Shown: positions 1 through 7,025 of the stretch, one piece after another | Layout: each line of letters begins with the position of its first letter | Numbering within the stretch: position 1 is the stretch's first letter | NCBI GenBank assembly: GCA_949082785.1 | Contig: CARVLU010000004.1 | Span: forward strand, 33,852 to 97,851 | DNA: 64,000 nt | Direction: 5' to 3' | From: an uncultured Alphaproteobacteria bacterium | GTDB lineage: Bacteria > Pseudomonadota > Alphaproteobacteria > Rs-D84 | Position numbers and translations under genes: made by a program | Notes under the pieces: model-generated | What the model saw: only the letters and a program-made list of their open reading frames with translations | Databases searched by the model: none | What the model was told of the DNA's origin: nothing

Positions 1-2
1 AC

Positions 3-359
3 GCCACCGCACATACGCAATGCCGCCACAATGCGAACATCTGGGCCGGGGGCGCGTACGTGGGATTGGGCCGCGGCGCGGCGGGTCGGCCATTGATTGA
101 TGGCGTTTGGTACGACCAGATGGGCGCGGCCCAGCGATGCACCCCCATGACATCGCACGACCGCGCAACGGAAAAAATCATCACCGGCATGCGCACGATG
201 CGCGGCGTTGAATTGACCGACGATGTGCGCGCGGCGCTGGACTGGGACGCGGTTGCCAATTGCGCGGGCGACGTCATACAAACACCGGACGGATTTCTGG
301 CCCCGACGGAAAAAGCCATATTGATTTTGGACAATTTACTGGTAAAATTAATTCGATAA
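3..359 (+). CDS. hemW: HemW-like radical-SAM heme chaperone, C-terminal part
   Basis: Only the C-terminal ~118 codons are in the window; the frame is open from base 3. The segment QCRHNANIWAGGAYVGLGRG matches the conserved HemW/HemN-like stretch (CRHN...W...Y.GLG.GA.GR) and is followed by the SHDRATEKIITGMRT region typical of the HemW tail. The family carries heme or acts as an oxygen-independent coproporphyrinogen oxidase relative; the radical-SAM cysteines are upstream of the window, so the exact subfamily cannot be checked. The stop lies 3 nt before the next ATG, so it probably forms an operon with the peptidase. Confidence 0.75.
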   Translation, partial: ATAHTQCRHNANIWAGGAYVGLGRGAAGRPLIDGVWYDQMGAAQRCTPMTSHDRATEKIITGMRTMRGVELTDDVRAALDWDAVANCAGDVIQTPDGFLAPTEKAILILDNLLVKLIR

Positions 360-362
360 AAA

Positions 363-2348
363 ATGGAAAGCAAATTCTGGAACATCATCGGCGTTATTGC
401 GGTTGCGGCCGCCGTCGTCATTGCATTTTTTGTATCAAAGGAAACACATATGACCACAGGCATCAAAACAGAAAACATGGATTTCAGCATTCGCCCCGGC
501 GACGACTTTTACGATTACGCCACACTGGGCTGGCAACGGGCCAACCCCATCCCCGATGATTACACACGTTACGGATCATTTGACGTTCTGCGCGACCAGA
601 ATTTGGAACGCGTCCGCGAAATCGCGCAATCCGACGGGGGTAAAATCGGCACCCTGTACCGCGTTGCGATGAATGCGGACAAATTGAACACCGACGGGAC
701 TGCGCCGGTCCAACCGTATTTGGCGGAAATCGACGCAATTACGTCCCGCGACCAATTGGCGGCATTTTTGGGTAAAATGCACCATCATGCAACGGCATTC
801 TGGGGCGACTGGGTTGCACTGGACGAAATGGACAGCGAACACTTCCTGTATAACATTGGCCAGGGTGCAATCGGTCTGACGCGCGATTATTATTTTGACG
901 ACGACGAAAAATCCCGTGAAATCCGCACCAAATATAAAAAATACATCACGGACCAAATGGCGAATTTTGGCATTGCGGTGGACGCAGATAAACTCTATGC
1001 ATTCGAAGAACGCATGGCAAAATCTTTTCATACCAAGGAAAAGCTGCGCGACCCCCACGCCAATTATCACAAGATGTCGCTGGCGCAAATCCGCGCCGAA
1101 TATCCGGACTTTGATTGGGATGCGTTTTTGGCGGCGCGCGGCGCAAATCCCGAATTTATCAACATTGCACAACCAGATGCCATTTCCGAATCCATCAAAA
1201 TCATGCACGACACCGATTTGGATTTGATAAAGACTTATTTAAAATGGCGCATGATTAATTCTGGCGTGTCGTTGTTGGACGACAAAACATACGAAATCGC
1301 ATTTGATTTTTACAACCGCACCATGTCGGGACAACCCACGCCCAAGGCACGGTGGAAACGCGCGGTATATTTGCTGGACGATTCCCTGGGCGAAGAAATC
1401 GGCCGTCTGTACGTTGAAAAATACTTTTCCCCCGCGGCGAAACAGCGCATGCAGCAATTGGTTCAGAATCTGCAACGTGCATATAAAATGCGGATTGAAA
1501 AACTGGAATGGATGTCGATTGCTACCAAAGAAAAAGCCCTGGAAAAACTGTCCACATTCCGTGCAAAAATCGGATACCCCGACCGTTGGCGTGATTATTC
1601 CAAATTGGAAATCCGTGATGATTCCCTGTGGGACAACATGGTGCGCGTCGCCGAATTCCAGGACCGCTTTTGGTTGGAAAAAATCGGCGGTCCGAACGAC
1701 CCGTCGCTGTGGTATATGAACGCACACGAAGTCAATGCGTATTACGACCCGTCAACAAATGAAATTTGTTTCCCGGCCGGCATTCTGCAATACCCGTTCT
1801 TTGACATGAATGCGGACGACGCGTTTAATTATGGCGCAATCGGGTCCACAATCGGACACGAAATGACACATGGGTTTGATGACACCGGACGCAAATTTGA
1901 CCGCGATGGCAACCTGCGCGATTGGTGGACGGCGGACGATGGCGCGCGCTTTGACGCACGGGCAAACGTCCTGCGCAAATTCTTTGACAATATTTTGGTG
2001 GCGCCAAACACGCATGCAAACGGCGAATTCACACTGGGCGAAAATCTGGCCGATTACGGCGGCGTTACAATCGCGTTCACCGCGTACCAGAATTTTGCCA
2101 CACCCGCCGCAACCGATGAACACGGCATGACCGGCGACATGCGTTTCTTTGTCGCCTATGCCGGAACCGAAGCCGGCAACATCCGCGACGACGCGATTTT
2201 ATTGCGGACAAAAACCGACGAACATTCACTGTCACGCTGGCGCGTGAACGGCATATTACCGCACATTGACGCGTGGTATGACGCGTTCCACATCACAGAA
2301 AACGACAAACTGTATGTGGCCCCAGAAAACCGCATTAAATTGTGGTAA
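363..2348 (+). CDS. pepO: M13 family zinc metallopeptidase (PepO/neprilysin type)
   Basis: This 661-residue protein begins with one hydrophobic segment (about residues 7-24), so it is membrane-anchored or exported with the catalytic part in the periplasm. The gluzincin motif HEMTH is at residues 499-503 and the third zinc ligand motif ENLAD at 560-564, as in neprilysin-like peptidases that cut short peptides. Full length fits bacterial PepO (about 630-700 residues). The ATG at 363 follows the hemW stop by 3 nt, so translation may be coupled. A strong intrinsic terminator follows directly. Confidence 0.93.
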   Translation: MESKFWNIIGVIAVAAAVVIAFFVSKETHMTTGIKTENMDFSIRPGDDFYDYATLGWQRANPIPDDYTRYGSFDVLRDQNLERVREIAQSDGGKIGTLYRVAMNADKLNTDGTAPVQPYLAEIDAITSRDQLAAFLGKMHHHATAFWGDWVALDEMDSEHFLYNIGQGAIGLTRDYYFDDDEKSREIRTKYKKYITDQMANFGIAVDADKLYAFEERMAKSFHTKEKLRDPHANYHKMSLAQIRAEYPDFDWDAFLAARGANPEFINIAQPDAISESIKIMHDTDLDLIKTYLKWRMINSGVSLLDDKTYEIAFDFYNRTMSGQPTPKARWKRAVYLLDDSLGEEIGRLYVEKYFSPAAKQRMQQLVQNLQRAYKMRIEKLEWMSIATKEKALEKLSTFRAKIGYPDRWRDYSKLEIRDDSLWDNMVRVAEFQDRFWLEKIGGPNDPSLWYMNAHEVNAYYDPSTNEICFPAGILQYPFFDMNADDAFNYGAIGSTIGHEMTHGFDDTGRKFDRDGNLRDWWTADDGARFDARANVLRKFFDNILVAPNTHANGEFTLGENLADYGGVTIAFTAYQNFATPAATDEHGMTGDMRFFVAYAGTEAGNIRDDAILLRTKTDEHSLSRWRVNGILPHIDAWYDAFHITENDKLYVAPENRIKLW

Positions 2349-2354
2349 CAAAAA

Positions 2355-2380
2355 CCCCGGCGATGGCCGGGGATTTTTTT
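2355..2380 (+). terminator. Intrinsic terminator after pepO
   Basis: CCCCGGC and GCCGGGG (2355-2361 and 2366-2372) form a hairpin followed by seven T residues. Confidence 0.85.
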
Positions 2381-2390
2381 GGCGTTTGGT

Positions 2391-2546
2391 GAAAAAAATC
2401 CATGCCGGGTGCAACGGCATGGCCCCCGCGGGAATCCGCCGCACGCGCCATAAAAAAATACCGCCAAAATAAACGGTCATTTATTTTAGTGGTATTTTTT
2501 CTTGCCCTGTGACCCCATTATATCACCGTTTCCGCCGCCCCGTCAA
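2391..2546 (-). ncRNA. Candidate short minus-strand RNA with promoter and two terminators
   Basis: On the minus strand a TTGACG box (2541-2546), an 18-nt spacer and a perfect TATAAT (2517-2522) predict a start near 2510. About 15 nt later begins a 17-bp near-perfect hairpin (2457-2473 with 2480-2496) followed by a T run, and a second terminator hairpin (CCATGCC/GGCATGG, about 2400-2424) follows with its own T run. No convincing ORF lies between. The hairpin is T-rich on both strands and could also end plus-strand transcripts, so the independent RNA is inferred from the promoter. Confidence 0.4.
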
Positions 2547-2606
2547 TCGGAAAGATTGCCCAATCCAAACCACCGGTTGGGCCCGGCAAATTAACGGGGG
2601 GAATTT

Positions 2607-3395
2607 ATGAAACACATCATGATACGAATTGCCGGCGGCATGGTTGCGGCGTTTGGAATTATTGTCAATCGCGGTCATGCAGACGTGAATAATTGCACCA
2701 CGTGGACGAACGAAACCGCGGGTAATTTAAATTACAAAAAATGTTCATACAACAGCGACGGCGGCGGGTATCGATACTTTGCCAGCTGGTCCAGTGTCCC
2801 CACCGGCAGCAATGCCTTGGCGCCGGCGCGCGAAACATGTATGAACGCCATGGGGACCATTGATTATCCGGGCTGCAAAAGTGGTCGCTGTAATCAGACC
2901 GGCATTGTCTGCGAAGATACGGGGCTGCTGTTTTCTGTGGGCTGTTGCCTGGCCAGTCCGTCGTACGGCCAGCCCGGCGCATGCGCCACCAATGCCACGG
3001 GATGCCGCGTCCAGGTTATGCCGATAGAGGCCGCAAATTACACCTACTATCGTTTTAACAGTTGTGCGAACGGTTATTACACCCCGACGAATTTGGGCGG
3101 GACATGCACCGGAACGTATTCATCGTTGGAATCAATTACCGCCTGTTGCGCGCAATGTTCGGGATACCAAAACATCAACGGCCAATGGGTCACGGTCAAC
3201 GGGGCGTCGGGATCAACATCCGGCATATTTATCAATACGTCCACCACACCGGGCATGGGGATTACAACATGTTTGGCGTCAATGTCCCTGGGGCCCATCA
3301 CCGCCAAAGACAACAGTGGCACGTACGATTTGATGGGATTTGTGGATGCAAACAACCCCGGTACATATACCAGTGGTTGTTATTATTCCGAATAA
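2607..3395 (+). CDS. Cys-rich secreted protein, unknown function
   Basis: This 262-residue protein has an N-terminal signal peptide (about residues 1-25, ending GHA before DVNNC) and some 17 cysteines spread through the mature part, including CC and CxxC pairs such as ACCAQC. The residues between are rich in Gly, Asn, Thr and Tyr, and no enzyme motif was recognised. The C-terminus GTYTSGCYYSE resembles the tails of the proteins at 43708 and 62215 (minus). The start ATG has a strong GGGGGG ribosome site. Periplasmic or surface location with disulfides is inferred. Confidence 0.75.
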   Translation: MKHIMIRIAGGMVAAFGIIVNRGHADVNNCTTWTNETAGNLNYKKCSYNSDGGGYRYFASWSSVPTGSNALAPARETCMNAMGTIDYPGCKSGRCNQTGIVCEDTGLLFSVGCCLASPSYGQPGACATNATGCRVQVMPIEAANYTYYRFNSCANGYYTPTNLGGTCTGTYSSLESITACCAQCSGYQNINGQWVTVNGASGSTSGIFINTSTTPGMGITTCLASMSLGPITAKDNSGTYDLMGFVDANNPGTYTSGCYYSE

Positions 3396-3420
3396 AAAAA
3401 CCGGCGTTTGCCGGGTTTTT
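3394..3420. terminator. Bidirectional terminator between converging genes
   Basis: CCGGC-gttt-GCCGG at 3401-3414 is flanked by A and T runs, so it can end both the Cys-rich gene and the minus-strand HTH gene. Confidence 0.8.
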
Positions 3421-3673
3421 ATTTTTCATGTCCCGCGTCGGGCAATGGGGTTGGAATAAACTTGGCAAAATCGTCCATGCGGGCACCGGTGGACGCCAAA
3501 ATTTTGGACAGACTGTGCATGGACGGCCAACGGGGCTTGCCTTCTTTGGACCAGCGTTTGCTGCGATTAAACGTCGTCGGATCCAGACCGCTGCACTTGG
3601 CCAATCCCGAACAAGACATTTTGTGTTCGCTGGCAAAGCGTTCAATGGCATTCCAAATATCTTCGTGTGTCAT
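3419..3673 (-). CDS. Small helix-turn-helix protein related to LexA-like/S24 regulator N-termini
   Basis: This 84-residue protein starts MTHEDIWNAIERFASEH after an AGGAGAG ribosome site. The core MSCSGLAKCSGLDPTTFNRS, then RWPSMHSLSKILASTG, resembles the DNA-binding N-terminus of alphaproteobacterial phage-repressor-like S24 regulators. The C-terminal serine peptidase domain of those proteins is absent, so this is a free HTH domain: a truncated relative or a stand-alone regulator. It lies downstream of mraZ in the same direction with a gap of about 115 nt, and its stop overlaps the terminator shared with the converging gene. Confidence 0.65.
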   Translation of the reverse strand: MTHEDIWNAIERFASEHKMSCSGLAKCSGLDPTTFNRSKRWSKEGKPRWPSMHSLSKILASTGARMDDFAKFIPTPLPDAGHEK

Positions 3674-3788
3674 TTCTCTCTCCTGTTGCTGAAACTGAAT
3701 TACCAATACATAAATCATTGGATGGCGAACCGCCCCCATCTTTCAGCCCCCAGGGTAGAATACAACGTCAATAAATGGTACAGGTTTG

Positions 3789-4238
3789 TTATCCTGCCAC
3801 CCGCAGATTGGGGCGCAGCGTGCGCAAATTATCCAGGGATTTTTCCTGGGCCGCGCGGAATGCCGCCGGGTTCCAGATTTGAAAACTGTTGCCGCGGCCG
3901 ACAAAAACGGCACTGTCGGTGATACCGGCATGCTGTAACAATTCGGCGGGGATGACAATACGGCCCGTCACATCGAACATCAGCGGCCGCGCATCGGCAA
4001 ACAGCATGGCCGACAAATCATCCAGTTCGCTGTCAAAGACGCCCATTTGGTCGGTTGCCGCCGCCAATTTTTCCATGCGCGCCATGGTCATGCCTTCGAT
4101 ACAATTATGGGTGAACGACCGGTATAAAACGACGCCTGCAAATGCGTCACCGGCCACCGAAGCGCGGAAAGACGCCGGGACGGAAATGCGTCCCTTTGTA
4201 TCCAAACGGTTTTCATAAGATGAGAGAAACAATGACAT
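3789..4238 (-). CDS. mraZ: Transcriptional regulator MraZ
   Basis: This 149-residue protein contains two AbrB/SpoVT-like MraZ repeats with the signature D-x-KGR-x-x-P (LDTKGRISVP near residue 12 and FDVTGRIVIP near 90). MraZ oligomers bind repeated boxes upstream of their own gene and control the dcw division and cell-wall cluster. Length is normal. Unusually, no rsmH, ftsL or ftsI follows; the next gene downstream is a small HTH protein, so mraZ is separated from the cluster it normally heads. Confidence 0.93.
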   Translation of the reverse strand: MSLFLSSYENRLDTKGRISVPASFRASVAGDAFAGVVLYRSFTHNCIEGMTMARMEKLAAATDQMGVFDSELDDLSAMLFADARPLMFDVTGRIVIPAELLQHAGITDSAVFVGRGNSFQIWNPAAFRAAQEKSLDNLRTLRPNLRVAG

Positions 4239-4607
4239 TTCAGTGTTCCGTGTGGGGCGCGTGCCCGTGCATCCTTCTGGCTTCTGATGTTACCGTAGCA
4301 CGGGCATTTATGGTTGTCAATGACATTGTATAATCAATTCATGGGATTTCATGGTTTTCTAAGTAAAATTTCATATTTTTGAAATAAAATGCCAGTAAAT
4401 ACATTTTTCGCTTGACCATCGATTCGTTTTTGTTCTATGATTCGTGTATAGACAACCAAGAAACCAACAAAAAGCCCAGAAAACCGCCCAAAAACCGGAA
4501 TTCTGGTAAAAACGAAAGCGAAACAAAAAATTTAACTCAGGAATTTGTAAATACAAACTCTGGCTTGGATTTTTGATTTCAATCAAAAGAAAGGGGGGAA
4601 CCGCATC
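4239..4607. other. 369-nt gene-free region holding two divergent promoters
   Basis: The left part is the upstream region of mraZ (minus strand). On the plus strand TTGACC (4412-4417), an 18-nt spacer and TATGAT (4436-4441) make a good promoter for the gene at 4608, predicting an A-rich, weakly structured 5' UTR of about 160 nt that ends in an AAAGGGGGG ribosome site. I see no ORF or repeat here. Confidence 0.5.
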
Positions 4608-4940
4608 ATGCAAAAGAATATCAAAGAAATTATGATTGCCCTGAACAAAGTCCTGACGACAACTGTTTGGGTCAACGAAGACCGCCAAATCGTATCGCTG
4701 GGTGACGAACTGCAAATCGGCCACAATAACGCGCCGCGTTCAATCGAAGATTTGTCCCGTCCGTCACTGGTTGGTGCATACGTATCGTTACAGATTCGCA
4801 CGGATAATTTCGACGTCGCGGCCGAAAGCATGGATACCAAGGCCTTGGCACTGCGCGTCAAAGAAATGGTCTTTGCCGAAGCGAAAAAGATTATGGATGC
4901 GGGCGACGCCACATCCGACAAGTTTGCCATGGCGGCATAA
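4608..4940 (+). CDS. Conserved-looking hypothetical protein, 110 aa
   Basis: I do not recognise this protein. It is soluble, with no signal peptide or membrane segment. The N-terminus KEIMIALNKVLTTTVW is amphipathic, the middle reads like a small beta domain (VSLGDELQIGHNN), and the C-terminal third (ALALRVKEMVFAEAKKIMDAG) is helical. It stands alone between its own promoter and a strong terminator, with an AAAGGGGGG site 10 nt before the ATG, so it is probably well expressed. Function unknown. Confidence 0.65.
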   Translation: MQKNIKEIMIALNKVLTTTVWVNEDRQIVSLGDELQIGHNNAPRSIEDLSRPSLVGAYVSLQIRTDNFDVAAESMDTKALALRVKEMVFAEAKKIMDAGDATSDKFAMAA

Positions 4941-4970
4941 CAGTTTCCGGTCATCCGGAAGGAAGGGAGC

Positions 4971-5002
4971 ACTGTCGGGACATCTGTCCCGACAGTTTTT
5001 TA
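4971..5002 (+). terminator. Intrinsic terminator
   Basis: Perfect 10-bp hairpin ACTGTCGGGA/TCCCGACAGT (4971-4980 and 4987-4996) followed by six T residues. Confidence 0.9.
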
Positions 5003-5019
5003 TCATCACGACCATTTCC

Positions 5020-5121
5020 CTGGATTGCCACGCCACTGACGTGGCTCGCAATGACAAAGGAGATACAGTGCCAGGCAATTCAACACCCTTGTCATTGCGA
5101 GCCATCGGCGAAGCAATCCAG
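5020..5121. repeat. Dispersed REP-like palindromic repeat, copy 1
   Basis: Two inverted half-sites: CTGGATTGCC...GGCTCGCAATGACA and TTGTCATTGCGAGC...GAAGCAATCCAG. The same pair of half-sites occurs at 9336-9443, 55590-55803 and 56290-56698. Repeats of this consensus are known from many bacteria; here they sit just upstream of leader copies A and B and around the orphan RNAs. Confidence 0.85.
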
Positions 5122-5156
5122 TAAAAAAAATCCCCACACCAATAAATTTAAATTCC

Positions 5157-5185
5157 TTGAAACTTCGCGCGGGGTGCGATATACT
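5157..5185 (+). promoter_or_regulatory. Sigma70-like promoter of leader A
   Basis: TTGAAA (5157-5162), 17-nt spacer, TATACT (5180-5185); start predicted near 5192. The identical promoter precedes copy B (9273-9301, minus). Confidence 0.75.
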
Positions 5186-5191
5186 GGATTC

Positions 5192-5364
5192 GCATTGGGA
5201 AACCGGTGTAGGCTTCAAAACCTAATAGTACTGTCAGTGATGACATTAAACTATCTCCAACTTTAATCGGTTGGGGGGCTGTGAATATATTGAATAAACA
5301 GCGCTATTGTACTAATAGTTTTGAACCTCCAACCGCCCACAATGTTGTCGGGCGGTGTTTTTTT
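5192..5364 (+). promoter_or_regulatory. Structured leader RNA A (attenuator-like) upstream of HTH gene
   Basis: Helices visible in order: P1 TTCAAAAC/GTTTTGAA (5214-5221 with 5318-5325) plus AGTAC/GTACT (5227-5231 with 5309-5313); P2 TGTCA-GTGA-TGACA (5232-5245, GNRA loop); P3 CTCCAAC/GTTGGGG (5255-5261 with 5270-5276); P4 GCTGT/ACAGC (5278-5282 with 5298-5302) with loop GAATATATTGAATAA. A second copy of the P3 left strand, CCTCCAACC (5326-5334), follows P1 and could displace P3. It abuts the terminator hairpin CCGCCC/GGGCGG (5333-5338 with 5350-5355) and its T run. The HTH start codon follows 27 nt later. This is the architecture of a conditional terminator. Confidence 0.75.
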
Positions 5365-5390
5365 GCTTAAAAAAAATAAGGAGTCAAACT

Positions 5391-5618
5391 ATGGCAAAAT
5401 TATTAATCGACGCAAACTATTACGGCAGTGTGATGCGTCATGCGCGCGAACATTTGAAAATCAGTGTTTCCGACGCGGCAAAATTACTGAAAATGAACAA
5501 GAAAGATTATCAGAAATGTGAACGTGGCCAGGCGCTGTTTGATATCGGGATACTGCGCCGTTTCTTTCACGGGGCGTTTGCACTGCTGGTGATAAAACGC
5601 AGCCGCGATAATTTGTAG
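5391..5618 (+). CDS. 75-aa Cro/CI-like HTH protein, copy A
   Basis: The protein begins MAKLLIDANYYGSVMRHARE; a XRE-type HTH follows (HLKISVSDAAKLLKMNKKDYQKCERG, about residues 22-47) and ends in a basic/hydrophobic tail. It is likely a small DNA-binding regulator. The start follows an AAGGAG site, 9 nt spacing. Copy B (8853-9080, minus) differs by 11 coding substitutions, ten of them synonymous and one Ser/Ala, so the protein is under purifying selection. The gene sits behind a structured, terminated leader and has no partner gene in an operon. Confidence 0.8.
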   Translation: MAKLLIDANYYGSVMRHAREHLKISVSDAAKLLKMNKKDYQKCERGQALFDIGILRRFFHGAFALLVIKRSRDNL

Positions 5619-5695
5619 CGCGCATCCGCGTGGCAATCCAGGAATAGGGCATTGTGCGCGTTATGGGATGCCAAAAGGGGACAAAGTGACATAAC

Positions 5696-5726
5696 AAAAA
5701 CCCCGGCGGTTGCCGGGGATTTTATT
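5696..5726. terminator. Bidirectional terminator
   Basis: CCCCGGC/GCCGGGG (5701-5707 and 5712-5718) with an A run before and a T-rich tail after; it can serve the minus-strand gene ending at 5722 and any read-through from 5618. Confidence 0.75.
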
Positions 5727-5889
5727 TCGCCTTTTTCAGGGACGGTTTGCGGGGGCGGCATTTGTATGCGTTTTTGTCCGCAATCGACAGGGCAATCGCC
5801 ACCGCCTGTTTCTGGGGGCGGCCGGCGTGGACTTCGGCGCGGATGTTTTCGGATATGGTTTTGCGGGTGCAACCTTGTTTCAGGGGCAT
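5722..5889 (-). CDS. Small basic DUF6496-like protein
   Basis: This 55-residue protein starts MPLKQGCTRKTISENI and continues with RAEVHAGRPQKQAVAIALS, the pattern of the DUF6496 family of tiny basic proteins often seen in phage-derived or accessory DNA. A final Lys/Arg-rich stretch suggests nucleic-acid binding, but no function is established. An AAAGG site precedes the chosen ATG. The family assignment is from memory of the motif. Confidence 0.65.
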   Translation of the reverse strand: MPLKQGCTRKTISENIRAEVHAGRPQKQAVAIALSIADKNAYKCRPRKPSLKKAK

Positions 5890-5962
5890 GATATAACCTT
5901 TCTGTTTCTGGGGACATTGTATCACAGCGATGGCGCAAAATATACAGGATGAAAATCCAGCC

Positions 5963-6748
5963 TTAGTCAGACAGGTGATACGTTTGGTCGTTGTATCGCA
6001 CGTTGATTGATGCGGCCGCGCCCGACTTTAACACGCCATAGCATGTTTTGCCGCCATATCCAATGCGCAATGAAGGCGTGGTATATGCCACCGGATACAA
6101 ATTAAACGTGCGCCCATTTCCGGTTTTTATTTTCCCAATTCCGGCCCCGCACAGGGGCACGCATGTGCCATCGTGATTGCCATAACCCGCGTCGCATTCC
6201 CATGGACAGTCGTTGGTCGGCGAACTGTCGGATTGTGCGGGCGTGCCGGCCCCGGTATAATGCGCATGTTCCGGCAGATTTGTGCATGGCCGGGCGTATC
6301 GGTACCACGTGTGCCATGTTGTCCCCACATATTGGGCCAAATAATATCCGGGGTTGGCCCGGTACCATAAAAATGCGGATTGGCCATTCCAGTAATCGGT
6401 GCCATTATACCAGCTTTCGATATACAGTTCCCCATATGGGCTGGATATAAAGACACCTGCGAAACAATGTGCCGGCCAGATGGCCCCGTTTGTCGATGAA
6501 CCGGGGTTCCACGACATCAGCCATGATTGTTGCGTCACCCGGTCCACCGGGTACAGTGTCGATACGAATCCGTACCAATCGGTCGTGTCCGTCGGACATG
6601 GATGTTGCGTGTCGTCACCGGGACAATAATACCCATCGACGCATTTTTCGCATGTGGTGCCGTTTAAATACATCCCCCCATCGCATACGCCCCATGCCAC
6701 CGCCGGCATTCCCATCACGCACGCAATTGTCCATAAAACAAATTTCAT
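5963..6748 (-). CDS. Cys-rich secreted protein behind leader C
   Basis: This 261-residue protein starts MKFVLWTIACVMGMPAVAWG, a clear signal peptide. The mature part opens with CDGGMYLNGTTCEKCVDGYYCPG, an EGF/TNFR-like cysteine-rich stretch, has more Cys pairs in the middle, and ends in a lectin-like Gly/Thr/Tyr-rich segment (GYGGKTCYGVLKSG, then NVRYNDQTYHLSD). Similar 'GYYCPGDD' proteins form large families in uncultured gut Alphaproteobacteria as far as I recall. Role is probably at the cell surface; unknown. The start lies just after a structured, terminated leader. Confidence 0.75.
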   Translation of the reverse strand: MKFVLWTIACVMGMPAVAWGVCDGGMYLNGTTCEKCVDGYYCPGDDTQHPCPTDTTDWYGFVSTLYPVDRVTQQSWLMSWNPGSSTNGAIWPAHCFAGVFISSPYGELYIESWYNGTDYWNGQSAFLWYRANPGYYLAQYVGTTWHTWYRYARPCTNLPEHAHYTGAGTPAQSDSSPTNDCPWECDAGYGNHDGTCVPLCGAGIGKIKTGNGRTFNLYPVAYTTPSLRIGYGGKTCYGVLKSGAAASINVRYNDQTYHLSD

Positions 6749-6763
6749 TGTTAACCCCGAACA

Positions 6764-6936
6764 AAAAATAAAACCACCAGAAACGTTTCGGGTGGTTGGA
6801 GTTTTACAACAATTGAACGAATTGCGCGGTTTATTCAATGTATTCACCACACTCCAACCGACAAGATTGGAATGTTTATCGTCACACGGACGCGTTCAAC
6901 GGGTTGTAAAGCCCCATGGCGCCATCGGCCACCACG
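6764..6936 (-). promoter_or_regulatory. Structured leader RNA C (attenuator-like)
   Basis: Minus strand, in order: P1 TTTACAAC (6910-6903) with GTTGTAAA (6810-6803); P2 CGTC-cgtgt-GACG; P3 CCAATC/GGTTGG; P4 GTGGT (6850-6846) with ACCGC (6830-6826), loop GAATACATTGAATAA; the strand CTCCAACC (6801-6794), and a terminator CCACC/GGTGG with T-rich tail (6797-6764). Each helix sits where leader A has its counterpart but with different sequence, so pairing rather than sequence is conserved. The Cys-rich gene starts 16 nt after the terminator. Confidence 0.72.
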
Positions 6937-6942
6937 GGGTAT

Positions 6943-6971
6943 ATTATAACGCAAGTTTTGAAAATTGTCAC
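6943..6971 (-). promoter_or_regulatory. Promoter of leader C
   Basis: GTGACA (6971-6966), 17-nt spacer, TATAAT (6948-6943); start predicted near 6936. Confidence 0.6.
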
Positions 6972-7025
6972 CCCATTATTTTGGGGCGATAAATGAAAAA
7001 CGGGGGCGGGCCCCGTTTTGTTTTA

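Noticed and set aside
5192..5364. Known riboswitch (TPP, FMN, cobalamin, SAM, glycine, c-di-GMP) or T-box
   Set aside because: None of the core motifs I know for these classes is present; also no integron attC core and no reverse transcriptase that would suggest a retron.
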